The notes beneath the pieces are model-generated. The model was not told the DNA's origin. It saw only the letters and a program-made list of their open reading frames with translations, and searched no databases. A stretch of DNA of 64,000 bases, from contig NZ_DATLJA010000011.1 of the NCBI RefSeq assembly GCF_035539115.1, positions 4,498 through 68,497 on the forward strand, read 5' to 3'. This document shows positions 8,120 through 17,303 of this stretch, piece after piece. This DNA is from Desulfitobacterium_A sp035539115 (GTDB taxonomy: Bacteria > Bacillota > Desulfitobacteriia > Desulfitobacteriales > Desulfitobacteriaceae). The position numbers and the translations under genes were made by a program. How positions within the stretch are numbered: position 1 is the first letter of the stretch; every line of letters starts with the position of its first letter.

Positions 8120-10435
8120 ATGAAAGTTGGTCGAGATGCTATGAAGCGAGAGGCAAAGACTATTTTCCTTAATGGGATTGTTCAGGGAGTAGGTTTCCGA
8201 CCCTTCGTTTTTAAGCTTGCTAACGAAATGGAAATTAAAGGGTGGGTGCATAACTCAAGCCGTGGGGTAACCGTCCATGCTGAAGGGTATAATCTCGACT
8301 TGTTTGATAATCGTTTGCTCAATGAAGCCCCTCCTTTGGCTAAAATTGTGACCATTCGATCAGTGGTTAGTGAATGTAAAAACTATGAAACGTTCGAAAT
8401 AGTTCAGAGCGAAGTGGAGCAAGAGGCAGATGTCTTCATTTCGCCTGATGTAGCAACATGTGAAGATTGTCTGGAAGAGATGGCTGACCCTACGAACCGA
8501 CGTTACAAATTTCCTTTTACTAATTGTACGAATTGTGGCCCTCGCTATACGATTATCCGGGACGTACCTTATGATCGCTCGCAAACAACCATGTCTGATT
8601 TTCCAATGTGCGAATTCTGTTCGGTAGAATATCGAAATCCTTGGGATCGGCGTTTTCATGCTCAACCGATTGCCTGCCCTGAATGTGGACCGAAAGTACA
8701 ACTTAGGGATGCACAGGGGCACTTGCTCCCAGGAATTGGTGTAGATCAATTGGCGCAAGGTGGGATTATTGCTGTCAAAGGACTGGGAGGGTTTCATCTT
8801 GTTTGTGATGCTCGCAATGCGCAAGCTGTACGCCGCTTGCGTGAACGGAAAGAGCGGGGGGCAAAGCCTTTTGCTCTGATGGCACGGTCGGTCGTGAAAG
8901 CGTGTGACGAGGTAGTTATAGGCCCTGAAGAAGAAAAATTGTTACGGAGTACGGCTGCCCCTATTGTTGTATTAGAACGCCAGCTTAAGCTCGCCAATGT
9001 TTTGCCAGAAGACATAGCACCAGGTATTCATACGCTAGGAATCATGCTTCCCTATACGCCACTACACCATCTTTTATTCGATGGACCGTATGATTTTTTG
9101 GTTATGACGAGTGCCAATCTCAGCGGTCGCCCTCTTATTTACAAGAATGATGAGGCTTTGGCAGGACTAAAAGGAATTGCTGACTATTTCCTGATCCATG
9201 ACCGCGATATTTATCACCCGTGTGACGACTCGGTTGTGCAAGTTATTGGGGGCGAGACGGTTTTTTTGCGGCGAGCCCGCGGCTATGTTCCGTTACCGAT
9301 TCTGATGTCGGCTATTCAGGTCAGGACTCCGCTTCTCGGGGTGGGTGGAGAACTTAAAAATGCCTTTTGCCTGGCCTCGGGGAGGTGGGCTTTTGTGAGT
9401 CAATACCTTGGCGATATGGAAGGATATGAAAATCTCCAACGTTTTCATCAAGAACGTGAATCCTTTCAAAGAGTTGTCAACATTACCCCCCAGGCGCTGG
9501 CCTATGACCAACATCCTAACTACCAACTGACGCGATTTGCTCTGGAACAGCCTTTGCCTAAATATTCCGTACAGCATCATCATGCTCACTTAGTGAGTGT
9601 GCTGGGAGAATGGGACAGAAATGAGCCTACCTTAGGGATTATTTGTGATGGAACTGGACTTGGGGAGGATGGATGCATTTGGGGATTTGAAGTTCTGTAT
9701 GGAAATGCCTCAGGCTTTAAGCGCAAAGGTCATCTCGAATATTTACCGCTTCCGGGTGGGGACACTGGTGCCAAACACCCTTTGCGTATTGCTTATGCTT
9801 ATCTAAAAACCCTTTTTACCGAGGAGGAGTGGGATACGACGGAATCCCTTTGGACAGATCTTTCGGTAGATGAGCGTCAGATCTTAGATCGCCAACTTGA
9901 AACAGGAATTCAAGTTTTCCAGACGTCGAGTGCTGGACGGCTTTTTGATGCCGTGAGCGGATTGCTGGGTGTTTGTCGAAGGGTAACTTATGAAGGACAA
10001 GCCGCGATTGAGCTGGAAAGCGTTGCCATTCGTTTTAGTCAACAACACCCTTTAGAAGACGTGGAGTGGGAGGAGAACGTTAAAAGACCGTATCCTTATG
10101 AAGTGAGAGTGGAGAACGCACAATGCATCCTCAAAGTGGGGACGCTTTTGGGAGAACTCGTTCGTGATTTTCTCTGCGGAGTAAGTCAGGGAGAAATTGC
10201 GTATCGTTTCCATCGGACAATCGCTCATGCTATAGTAGACCTAGCAATGCAATTGCAGGTAGAGAAGGGCCCCTTGGTTTTGAGTGGCGGGGTCTTCCAA
10301 AATAAGCTTTTAACTGAAGCAGTCCTTAATCTATGCCAAGATAAGGGAATTGAAATCCTACGTTCTCGAACACTCCCTCCTGGAGATGGCGGACTTGCCT
10401 TTGGTCAACTATTAATCGCAAATGAGGTGTTATAA
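8120..10435 (+). CDS. hypF: Carbamoyltransferase HypF
   Basis: HypF makes the cyanide ligands of the NiFe site from carbamoyl phosphate, passing the carbamoyl group to HypE. The 771 residues show the full architecture: an acylphosphatase domain (VQGVGFRPFVF near residue 20), two zinc-finger pairs (CEDC/CTNC and CEFC/CPEC), a YrdC-like domain, and a Kae1-like domain with HHHAHL. The ATG at 8120 follows a run of seven G (8108-8114) that acts as ribosome-binding site. hypC follows one base after its stop. Confidence 0.97.
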   Translation: MKVGRDAMKREAKTIFLNGIVQGVGFRPFVFKLANEMEIKGWVHNSSRGVTVHAEGYNLDLFDNRLLNEAPPLAKIVTIRSVVSECKNYETFEIVQSEVEQEADVFISPDVATCEDCLEEMADPTNRRYKFPFTNCTNCGPRYTIIRDVPYDRSQTTMSDFPMCEFCSVEYRNPWDRRFHAQPIACPECGPKVQLRDAQGHLLPGIGVDQLAQGGIIAVKGLGGFHLVCDARNAQAVRRLRERKERGAKPFALMARSVVKACDEVVIGPEEEKLLRSTAAPIVVLERQLKLANVLPEDIAPGIHTLGIMLPYTPLHHLLFDGPYDFLVMTSANLSGRPLIYKNDEALAGLKGIADYFLIHDRDIYHPCDDSVVQVIGGETVFLRRARGYVPLPILMSAIQVRTPLLGVGGELKNAFCLASGRWAFVSQYLGDMEGYENLQRFHQERESFQRVVNITPQALAYDQHPNYQLTRFALEQPLPKYSVQHHHAHLVSVLGEWDRNEPTLGIICDGTGLGEDGCIWGFEVLYGNASGFKRKGHLEYLPLPGGDTGAKHPLRIAYAYLKTLFTEEEWDTTESLWTDLSVDERQILDRQLETGIQVFQTSSAGRLFDAVSGLLGVCRRVTYEGQAAIELESVAIRFSQQHPLEDVEWEENVKRPYPYEVRVENAQCILKVGTLLGELVRDFLCGVSQGEIAYRFHRTIAHAIVDLAMQLQVEKGPLVLSGGVFQNKLLTEAVLNLCQDKGIEILRSRTLPPGDGGLAFGQLLIANEVL

Positions 10436-10436
10436 G

Positions 10437-10667
10437 ATGTGTTTAGCGATTCCTGCTAAAGTTGTTACACTGGATGGATCAATCGCCAAAGTAGATATGA
10501 TGGGGAATGAACGGGTTATCAGTATCGACTTGGTCCCAGAGGTTAAAATCGGGGAATTTGTCTTAGTGCATGCAGGCTTTGCCATTGAAATTATTGATGA
10601 TGAGAGTGCACATGAAACTGAAGAACTTTTGTTGGAGGTAGCCGACGCCTATGATGAAGAGAAGTAA
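10437..10667 (+). CDS. hypC: Hydrogenase assembly chaperone HypC
   Basis: HypC is the small chaperone that with HypD carries the Fe(CN)2CO unit to the large subunit. The start is ATG 10437, giving the essential N-terminal Met-Cys (MCLAIPAKV); an upstream in-frame ATG would mask this Cys and is rejected. The 76-residue length is normal. It starts one base after the hypF stop and its end overlaps the hypD start by 17 bases. Confidence 0.95.
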   Translation: MCLAIPAKVVTLDGSIAKVDMMGNERVISIDLVPEVKIGEFVLVHAGFAIEIIDDESAHETEELLLEVADAYDEEK

Positions 10668-11742
10668 GGATCTTGTGGTAAAGGCTGATAACTATCTCTT
10701 AGAAATCAAGGCTTTAGCACAGAGTCCGTTTACCATTATGGAAGTCTGTGGAACGCATACCGTTGCCATCGCTAAGAACGCACTGCGTGAGTTGTTGCCG
10801 GACACGGTTCGTCTAATTTCCGGACCAGGTTGCCCAGTATGTGTGACTGATAACAGTGATATCGACCGCTATCTCTATTTGGCCGCCCAACCGAAGGTGA
10901 TTACGGCAACCTTTGGAGATATGATGAGGGTTCCGGGGACGGATAAAAACCTCCAGACGTTAAGAGCAGAAGGGGCGGACGTTCGCATAGTCTATTCAAC
11001 CCAAGATGCCTTAGAGTTAGCCCGCCATAATCCGAACAAAGAGGTTGTTTTTCTGGGAATCGGCTTTGAAACGACGGTCCCTACCGTAGCAGTAAGTATA
11101 GAAACGGCGAAAAAGGAAGGAATCGTAAATTATAGCGTCTTATCCATGCACAAGGTTGTTCCCCCAGTCTTGAGATTATTGGCAGAGGATGAGGAACTCG
11201 TTGTCGATGCCTTCCTTGATCCGGGTCATGTTTGCGCCATCATCGGCATCGAACCGATTGAGTTTATGGCCAAAGACTATGGCAAGCCTGGTGTTGTAAC
11301 AGGGTTCGAAGCCCTTGATATTTTGGAAGCTGTTGTTATGCTTCTAAGACAGCATGATGAGGGACGTTCAGAAATTGAAATTCAATATAAAAGAGTTGTC
11401 AAAGCTGAAGGAAATCCTCATGCTCAATCGATCGTTGAGCGGGTCTTTGAACCTGTTGATGCTTCTTGGCGCGGCATAGGGCTAATTCCTCAAAGCGGTT
11501 TGGCTATTCGTGAAGAATTTTCATCGTGGGATGCAGCCAAGAAATTTTCGCTACCGATTTTCCATTCTAAAGAAACCCCGGGTTGTCGTTGTGGAGAGGT
11601 CTTAAAAGGCCTTATAGATCCCACTCAATGTCCTTTGTTTGCCCGCCATTGCACACCAATGACGCCCGTAGGACCTTGCATGGTGTCTTCAGAAGGATCT
11701 TGTGCGGCCTATTATCGTTACTCACAGGGGAGTGTGAATTGA
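10651..11742 (+). CDS. hypD: Hydrogenase formation protein HypD
   Basis: HypD is the Fe-S scaffold on which the iron site receives CN and CO. The 363-residue protein has MEVCGTHT, SGPGCPVCVT and GFETTVPT, all hallmark HypD segments. A C-terminal Cys set (CRCGEVLKG, CPLF, HCTP, PCMVSSEGSC) forms the 4Fe-4S site. Its stop overlaps the hypE start as TGATG at 11740-11744. Confidence 0.97.
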   Translation: MMKRSKDLVVKADNYLLEIKALAQSPFTIMEVCGTHTVAIAKNALRELLPDTVRLISGPGCPVCVTDNSDIDRYLYLAAQPKVITATFGDMMRVPGTDKNLQTLRAEGADVRIVYSTQDALELARHNPNKEVVFLGIGFETTVPTVAVSIETAKKEGIVNYSVLSMHKVVPPVLRLLAEDEELVVDAFLDPGHVCAIIGIEPIEFMAKDYGKPGVVTGFEALDILEAVVMLLRQHDEGRSEIEIQYKRVVKAEGNPHAQSIVERVFEPVDASWRGIGLIPQSGLAIREEFSSWDAAKKFSLPIFHSKETPGCRCGEVLKGLIDPTQCPLFARHCTPMTPVGPCMVSSEGSCAAYYRYSQGSVN

Positions 11743-12734
11743 TGGAACGCATTATGATGGCCCATGGAAGTGGTGGACGGCTAAGTCATGAATTGATTAG
11801 CACCCTTCTTCAAAAACACCTGGGTAATCTCTACTTGGATCAAATGAATGATGCGACAGTTTTGCCCGGAGGAGAGCAGATCGCCGTAACGACCGACTCG
11901 TTTGTAATTTCTCCGCTGTTTTTTCGAGGAGGAAATATCGGCAAGCTGGCGGTATGTGGTACGGTCAATGATCTAGCGGTCAGTGGAGCTATTCCTCAAT
12001 TTTTGACCTTGGCGCTTATTTTAGAAGAAGGTTTTCCCTTGGAGGAATTAGAACAGATTATTAAGAGTGTTGCGGAGACGGCTGTCCGAGCAGGCGTTAA
12101 AATCGTTTGCGGTGATACGAAAGTTGTGGAACGTGGGAATGCGGATAAGATTTTCATTAACACAGCTGGAATTGGCTATATTACGAATCGTTTAGTTGGC
12201 CCTGAGCACATTCGGCCCGGTGATGAGATCCTAATTACTGGAACGATTGGAGATCACGGGATTGCCATATTGTCAGAGCGAGAAGGAATTAAATTTCAAA
12301 CCCCAGTCGTAAGTGACTGCGCGCCTTTAAATAGACTTATTGATGCCTTTTATCAACCGGGAGTAAAATGTATGAGAGACCCTACCCGTGGTGGTGTGGC
12401 GACAACGTTAAATGAATTGGCACACCAAGCGGGTGTAAGCATGCTTTTGGAAGAAGTGAATCTCCCCCTCTTACCAAGTGTCGAAGGTGCCTGTGAGATG
12501 TTAGGTCTTGAGCCCCTTTATTTAGCCAATGAAGGAAAAGCCTTGGTCATCGTGGCGCCTGAAGTTGCGGAGGAAGTGCTTCAGAATATGCAAGCTCACC
12601 CACTTGGCCGATTCGCGGCTCGTATCGGGCGAGTTCAAGAAGGAAAACCCGGACTTGTTCTGCTAGAGACCCCTCTCGGGGGAAAACGGATTGTTGGCAT
12701 GCTTGAAGGTGAACACCTTCCCCGTATCTGTTGA
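11742..12734 (+). CDS. hypE: Hydrogenase expression/formation protein HypE
   Basis: HypE dehydrates the thiocarbamate on its C-terminal Cys to a thiocyanate, the donor of the CN ligands. The ATG at 11742 overlaps the hypD stop; longer upstream frames read inside hypD. The protein (330 residues) starts with MMAHGSGGRLSHELI and has the PurM/AIR-synthase fold segment VCGDTKVVERG. It ends exactly in P-R-I-C, which is the functional C-terminal Cys. It closes the hypFCDE operon. Confidence 0.97.
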   Translation: MERIMMAHGSGGRLSHELISTLLQKHLGNLYLDQMNDATVLPGGEQIAVTTDSFVISPLFFRGGNIGKLAVCGTVNDLAVSGAIPQFLTLALILEEGFPLEELEQIIKSVAETAVRAGVKIVCGDTKVVERGNADKIFINTAGIGYITNRLVGPEHIRPGDEILITGTIGDHGIAILSEREGIKFQTPVVSDCAPLNRLIDAFYQPGVKCMRDPTRGGVATTLNELAHQAGVSMLLEEVNLPLLPSVEGACEMLGLEPLYLANEGKALVIVAPEVAEEVLQNMQAHPLGRFAARIGRVQEGKPGLVLLETPLGGKRIVGMLEGEHLPRIC

Positions 12735-12765
12735 AGTTGTAATAATTTTGTAACCATTAATCTTG

Positions 12766-12812
12766 AAATGTGCTTGAAGCCCTTAGACGTAAGACTTTGA
12801 GCACATTTTTGG
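12766..12812 (+). terminator. Terminator after hypE
   Basis: AAATGTGCTT (12766-12775) pairs with GAGCACATTT (12799-12808), with a weak inner stem, followed by a T run. It sits 32 bases after the hypE stop. Confidence 0.7.
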
Positions 12813-12970
12813 GACAGAAATTAATAAAGAATAGTCTGAAGAAATACCTTTATACCTAATATTCCAAAAATTATGATTGATAGAAAAAGAAAACCGTGAT
12901 AATATTTTAATAGATAGACATGACTAGACAGGTATAACATATTAAATTAATAAGAAGGGAGAAAGATTAA

Positions 12971-13387
12971 ATTGATCATCATTGGCGAAAATTCTTCATC
13001 TTTGTCTGTATTGCCCGATTATTCCTGGGACTTTTGTACTCCACCCTTGTCGCCCTCTACTCCGATGTCGTAACGTACGGGGAATGGAAGACCGGCCAAA
13101 ACGCGAATTCCTTTATCATGGGCCTGATGAACATATCGCTGAAAACAGCGATCATATCGCGCAGCACCGTGATTCCGTTCGTGCTGGCAGCCGCAGGCTT
13201 CGTCGCAGGAGCCAACCCGGCTACCGCCTCCATACAGCTTAAAGATGCGGTCAATAACGTATTCCTGTTTATTCCGGGAGTCGTGGCCTTGGTTGGCGGA
13301 TTGATCCTTGCTGTAGGCTATCGCCTGACCCGAGAAAAACTGTTACAATACCAAGCGGAGATCGATGCCAGAAAAGCAAGTGTTTAA
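12971..13387 (+). pseudogene. GPH-family cation symporter, C-terminal remnant
   Basis: An open frame from 12971 to the TAA at 13385-13387 encodes about 138 residues with no normal start. It reads FIFVCIARLFLGLLYST, then SDVVTYGEWKTGQNANSF, then two hydrophobic segments and a tail TREKLLQYQAEIDARK. The D-V-x-x-Y-G-E-W-K-T-G loop and the final amphipathic tail are typical of glycoside-pentoside-hexuronide (MelB-like) symporters. The first two thirds of the gene are absent. It lies before a second decayed copy and a corrinoid methyl-transfer operon. Confidence 0.75.
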
Positions 13388-13434
13388 GCAGCAAAACGTT
13401 AGGATAACTAAATTTATTAAACTTTAACAAACGA

Positions 13435-13651
13435 TTAGAATTGATCACGGCGATACTTGCAGGAGCAGGATATGTTGCCAATATGCAACCCACACAACGA
13501 TTGATCAGCGGTGTAAAAAATGGAATTTATGGTTATCTTCATTGTCTTCCTTTATAAAATCACACCTCAAAACCTTGATAAGATGCAAAAGGAAATTGAA
13601 TCGAGGAAAGCAGAGGCAACTGCTGGTCAGGCTCAAGCAAGCGCAAAATAA
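13435..13651 (+). pseudogene. Second GPH-family symporter remnant, frameshifted
   Basis: One frame reads TAILAGAGYVANMQPTQRLI up to about 13530. A second frame, from ATG 13520, reads MVIFIVFLYKITPQNLDKMQ and on to TAA at 13649-13651, ending in a Gln/Ala-rich tail. Together they match the last helices and the C-terminal tail of a GPH symporter split by a frameshift. It differs in sequence from the remnant just upstream, so this is a second gene or copy and not a simple duplication. Confidence 0.65.
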
Positions 13652-13659
13652 GCGAGTTA

Positions 13660-13690
13660 AGAGATGATTGCGGTCATCTCTTTTATTTCT
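13660..13690 (+). terminator. Terminator
   Basis: AGAGATGA (13660-13667) pairs with TCATCTCT (13674-13681) around a 6-base loop, followed by TTTATTTCT. It closes the symporter remnant. Confidence 0.75.
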
Positions 13691-13853
13691 CCTCCCATCA
13701 ATTGTGATAAGCTAACAATTAGCAATTTTTTCTAAGAAATACAAATGTGAAAAATTTTTTATAATTTACTGCATTTGATGAAAATTTTTGTATAATCAAG
13801 GAAAGAGATTATTATAATTTAGCTTAAAGATCACTAAATCGTTGGAGGGTCAC

Positions 13854-14534
13854 ATGCAAGATTTAAGAAAGATAAAAGAAAAGCTTATTGAACTGATCGT
13901 GAATTTAGAAGAAGAATCCGTGACGAAATTGGCGAATGAAGCTCTTGACGCAGGAATGGAGCCGATACGTCTTTTGGAGATTATTGCCGAGGGCATGTCT
14001 AAGGTCGGTAAACTATACGAAGATAAAGAATATTTCATTGCCGACTTAATCATGGCTGGAATCATTTTTAAGGATGTTTTGAAATTAGAGCGCATGCAAG
14101 CATATTTCCAAAACATAACTGTCAGTAAGAATGCCAAAGTCCTCATTGGGACGGTCAAAGGTGATATCCATGATATCGGTAAGGATATTCTGAAAGGAAT
14201 GTTAGAAGCGAGCGGTTTTGAAGTGATTGATCTTGGGGTCGATGTTCCTTGTGAAACCTTTGTGGCTAAGTTTGAGGAATATCATCCTGATATTGTTGGA
14301 CTGAGTGGTGTGCTGACGAGTACTATTGACACCATGAAAGAAACAGTTGACGCGTTTGTGAGTTCTGGGAATCGAGATAAAGTCAAGATAATTTTAGGGG
14401 GAAGTCATCTTACCGCAGAGGCCTGCCAATATATAGGTGTGGATAACTTTGCCTGCGAAGTTTCTGTTGGCGTGAGAATATGTAAGGAATGGATGCTCTC
14501 CAGGAATGGAAAGGGAGTATCAAATCATGACTAG
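13854..14534 (+). CDS. Corrinoid protein of a methyltransferase system (MtaC/MttC type)
   Basis: This is a cobalamin-carrying methyl shuttle. The 226 residues split into a helical cap domain (1-90) and a Rossmann-like B12 domain. The latter holds the base-off motif D-x-H-x-x-G (GDIHDIGKD, lower-ligand His106), the SGVLTST segment, and ILGGSH. The ATG at 13854 follows GGAGGG (13844-13849). No substrate methyltransferase (MtaB, MttB, MtgA-like) lies next to it. Its partners are a GntR regulator, which overlaps its last bases, and a reductive activator. Substrate is unknown; methanol, methylamines, betaine or methoxy-aromatics are possible. Confidence 0.9.
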   Translation: MQDLRKIKEKLIELIVNLEEESVTKLANEALDAGMEPIRLLEIIAEGMSKVGKLYEDKEYFIADLIMAGIIFKDVLKLERMQAYFQNITVSKNAKVLIGTVKGDIHDIGKDILKGMLEASGFEVIDLGVDVPCETFVAKFEEYHPDIVGLSGVLTSTIDTMKETVDAFVSSGNRDKVKIILGGSHLTAEACQYIGVDNFACEVSVGVRICKEWMLSRNGKGVSNHD

Positions 14535-15228
14535 CAGTCCGGTTTATCTTAGAGTATTTGAAGAAATAAAAGAAAAAATTAACTGCTCGGAACTTAAACC
14601 GGGTGATATCCTTCCTCCCGAATCCGCTTTATGTAAACAGTATGGGGCGAGCAGAGCGACAGTCAGAAATGGTCTTGCGCTTTTATTCAATGAAGGATAT
14701 ATATATTCGATTCCTGGTAAAGGGAACTTTGTTCAATCTCCCCAGTCTAATAAATATACCGTTTATTATGATGAAATGAGCAACATGATTAGTAGTGTGG
14801 ATGATACCAAACTCCTCGAAGTAGACATCATTTCACCGGAAGAATATCTAGCCAATCTATTACAGATGAGCAAATCAAAGAATGTTATATTAATTCGTCG
14901 ACTGTTCTTTAATGATGGGGAACCAATTGCATATGACGTCAAATATTTACCTTACGTCAAAGGGATGCCCATTGTCGAGAAGGAAATAGAACAGGCAACT
15001 CTTCCAGAAATGTTGTCTAAAGATATTTCCCCTTTTGCGATTAAGCGACATATCAGGATTCAGGCTCAAATACCAAATGAAGAAATGAAAAAACAGCTGA
15101 GAATTAAAGAACACTTAGCTTTGTTGGTAGTTGAGCAAAAACTTTTTGACAATGATAATAAACCTATCGGTTATGGAATCACATATTTTAATGGAGATTA
15201 CATTAAACTAGAGGGAAGAAGTCAGTAG
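14527..15228 (+). CDS. GntR-family regulator (UTRA domain)
   Basis: A 233-residue HTH regulator. The N-terminal winged helix has LKPGDILPPESALCKQYGAS and RATVRNGLALLFNEGYIYS, the standard GntR/HutC layout. The C-terminal UTRA domain has IRRLFFNDGEPIAYDVKYLP and EQKLFDNDNKPIGYG, a small-molecule sensor fold. ATG 14527 lies inside the end of the corrinoid-protein gene (8-base overlap) behind AAAGGGAG. It probably controls this corrinoid operon in response to its methyl substrate or a breakdown product; that role is inferred from position only. Confidence 0.85.
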   Translation: MTSSPVYLRVFEEIKEKINCSELKPGDILPPESALCKQYGASRATVRNGLALLFNEGYIYSIPGKGNFVQSPQSNKYTVYYDEMSNMISSVDDTKLLEVDIISPEEYLANLLQMSKSKNVILIRRLFFNDGEPIAYDVKYLPYVKGMPIVEKEIEQATLPEMLSKDISPFAIKRHIRIQAQIPNEEMKKQLRIKEHLALLVVEQKLFDNDNKPIGYGITYFNGDYIKLEGRSQ

Positions 15229-15283
15229 AGAGCTCCTTCCGTAGATTGAGGCTGATTTTTAGAATCTGGAGGAGTGAATCAGA

Positions 15284-17107
15284 GTGGTTAAAGTTACATT
15301 TTTACCAGCCAATAAAAGTATAGAAGTCGCTGAAGGAAACACCATTTTCCAAGCGGCTTTGGCTGCCGGAGTTCAAATTGAAAGTGCCTGTGGGGGAAGA
15401 GGAACGTGTGGAAAATGTAAGGTGCAAATACCACCCGAAGATATTGATTCGAAAGCTGATTCTGGAGAAAAGTTCTTAAGTGAGGTCGAGCGAGCAGCGG
15501 GCTGGGTTATGGCTTGCAAGTATGTAGTTAATGAAGATTTAACGGTGAAGTTAAGTGAGCAAAAGGATGCCTATAAACGAAAGACGGGCCTTGAAGAGCT
15601 GAAAACGATCGAATTAGCCCCAAGCATTCGTAAATACAAACTCCAGCTCAGTGAACCCACGGTAGAGGATCAAACTCCGGACTGGGAACGTCTTGTTGCA
15701 GCTTTGCCCAATCGTGAAGTACGGTTCAATTATCGGATCGCCATGAATCTGCCCCAGGTCTTACATCAAGCTGGATTCAAAGTGACTGCGGTACTCGACG
15801 GGGATTCCGTACTGACGGTGGAGCCAGGTGAGACGCTCGAGCATTGCTATGGACTGGCTATCGATATCGGCACGACGACGGTAGTCGTTTATCTGATGGA
15901 TCTCAATAAGGGTAAAGTTGTCGATAGCGGGGCGGTAACAAATCCCCAGCATGTCTTTGGTGCGGATGTCATTTCTCGTATCACTTACGCTGCGAAAGGG
16001 CCAGAACAGCTTCGTCAGCTTCAGACTCAAGTGATGGATGGGCTGAACGGAATTATCGCTCACTTATGTCAAAACAAGGATATAGGCAAGGACGAAATTT
16101 ATCAAGCAGTCGTTGTTGGAAATACGACGATGAGTCATTTGTTCCTCGGTATTGATCCCACCTATCTAGCACCTGCGCCGTTTATTCCGGTATTCCGAAA
16201 AGCGGTTCAGGTTGAAGTGCGGGAATTGGGGCTTAATATTCTGGAAACAGGTAATGTCGTTGTTTTACCCAATGTGGCAGGGTATGTTGGCGCAGACACT
16301 GTAGGTGTGATGCTGGCAGCTAAGGTTGATCAGCTTCCAGGTTTCACGTTAGTCATTGATATTGGTACGAATGGGGAAATGATTTTAGCGGGTCAGGACC
16401 GGATTTTAACCTGCTCGACAGCAGCCGGTCCCGCTTTTGAAGGAGCGGAAATCAAACATGGCATGCGGGCAGCTGAGGGAGCGATCGAGGGTGTATTAAT
16501 AGCGGAGGACGTACAAGTGGTCGTTATCGGGGGCACGAAGTCGCAAGGAATTTGCGGTTCAGGGTTAATCGATGCGGTCGCTGAAATGGCCAAATCAGGG
16601 GTCATCAATTTGACGGGACGATTGGCGCTCAGACCGAAGGAATTGGAGAAATTGCCTTCCTTACTTCAAAAACGTTTACGCAAAACGGAACAGGGTGGGG
16701 AGTTTGTATTGGTCTGGTCGCAGGATACATCAATAGGAGAAGACATCGTCCTTACGCAAAAAGATATCCGCGAGTTACAGCTCGCCAAAGGCGCGATGAG
16801 GGCTGGAGTCCAAATTTTAATGACGGAGATGGGGATTAGTCAGGAACAACTGGACAGCGTTCTTCTTGCTGGGGCTTTCGGTAATTATATTAAAAAAGAG
16901 AGTGCGCTGGGGATCGGCTTACTGCCGCCGTTACCGATTGAGCGAATTAATGCGATTGGTAATGCCGCAGGTGACGGGGCTAAAATGGCCTTGCTTTCAA
17001 CCGTGGAAAGAGCGCGAGCCACGAAATTAGCCGATCACGCAGAGCACCTTGAATTATCGACACGCAAGGATTTTCAAGAGCAGTTTATTAAAGCTTTGTC
17101 ATTTTAG
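15284..17107 (+). CDS. Corrinoid reductive activator, RACo-type (2Fe-2S plus ASKHA ATPase)
   Basis: This ATP-dependent enzyme re-reduces inactive Co(II) corrinoid proteins to Co(I). The 607 residues begin with a plant-type [2Fe-2S] ferredoxin domain (Cys36, Cys42, Cys45 in ACGGRGTCGKCK, and Cys78). A linker is followed by an ASKHA actin-like ATPase (DUF4445) with GLAIDIGTTTVVVYLMD, GNTTMSHL, IDIGTNGEM and LLAGAFGNYI. The N-terminal 2Fe-2S layout matches RACo from acetogens and not the C-terminal dicluster RamA of methanogens. GTG 15284 follows GGAGG. The partner is presumably the corrinoid protein two genes upstream. Confidence 0.9.
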   Translation: MVKVTFLPANKSIEVAEGNTIFQAALAAGVQIESACGGRGTCGKCKVQIPPEDIDSKADSGEKFLSEVERAAGWVMACKYVVNEDLTVKLSEQKDAYKRKTGLEELKTIELAPSIRKYKLQLSEPTVEDQTPDWERLVAALPNREVRFNYRIAMNLPQVLHQAGFKVTAVLDGDSVLTVEPGETLEHCYGLAIDIGTTTVVVYLMDLNKGKVVDSGAVTNPQHVFGADVISRITYAAKGPEQLRQLQTQVMDGLNGIIAHLCQNKDIGKDEIYQAVVVGNTTMSHLFLGIDPTYLAPAPFIPVFRKAVQVEVRELGLNILETGNVVVLPNVAGYVGADTVGVMLAAKVDQLPGFTLVIDIGTNGEMILAGQDRILTCSTAAGPAFEGAEIKHGMRAAEGAIEGVLIAEDVQVVVIGGTKSQGICGSGLIDAVAEMAKSGVINLTGRLALRPKELEKLPSLLQKRLRKTEQGGEFVLVWSQDTSIGEDIVLTQKDIRELQLAKGAMRAGVQILMTEMGISQEQLDSVLLAGAFGNYIKKESALGIGLLPPLPIERINAIGNAAGDGAKMALLSTVERARATKLADHAEHLELSTRKDFQEQFIKALSF

Positions 17108-17126
17108 GAGTTTTAAAGTTCGAAAT

Positions 17127-17154
17127 TAAGGCTGCGCATTCATGCGCGGCCTTA
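17127..17154 (+). terminator. Hairpin after the activator gene
   Basis: TAAGGCTGCGCAT (17127-17139) pairs with ATGCGCGGCCTTA (17142-17154) with one G-T wobble, followed by AAAATATTT. It is a likely terminator for the corrinoid operon, or an arm-rich palindrome of another kind given the lack of a T run. Confidence 0.55.
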
Positions 17155-17201
17155 AAATATTTAAGCGGCGTGTCGTGTAAGTGATATACAGACAGAATAC
17201 A

Positions 17202-17268
17202 TTATATAAGCCGGGATGCTGTAACATCCCGGCTTATATAACTAGCCGCAATGCGCGGCATTTTTAAG
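17202..17268. terminator. Two adjacent hairpins between convergent genes
   Basis: A perfect 17-base inverted repeat (17202-17218 and 17225-17241, loop CTGTAA) is followed directly by GCCGC (17245-17249) pairing with GCGGC (17255-17259) and then a T run. The second is a good terminator. The first, longer palindrome could serve either strand. Confidence 0.7.
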
Positions 17269-17303
17269 AAGAGCAAGAGGCTCCCTGAAAGGGTGGGACT
17301 CTT

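Noticed and set aside
13034..13387. Treating the 117-residue frame from 13034 as an intact gene
   Set aside because: It is the C-terminal part of a GPH symporter that reads open further upstream to 12971 without a start; the transporter core is missing.
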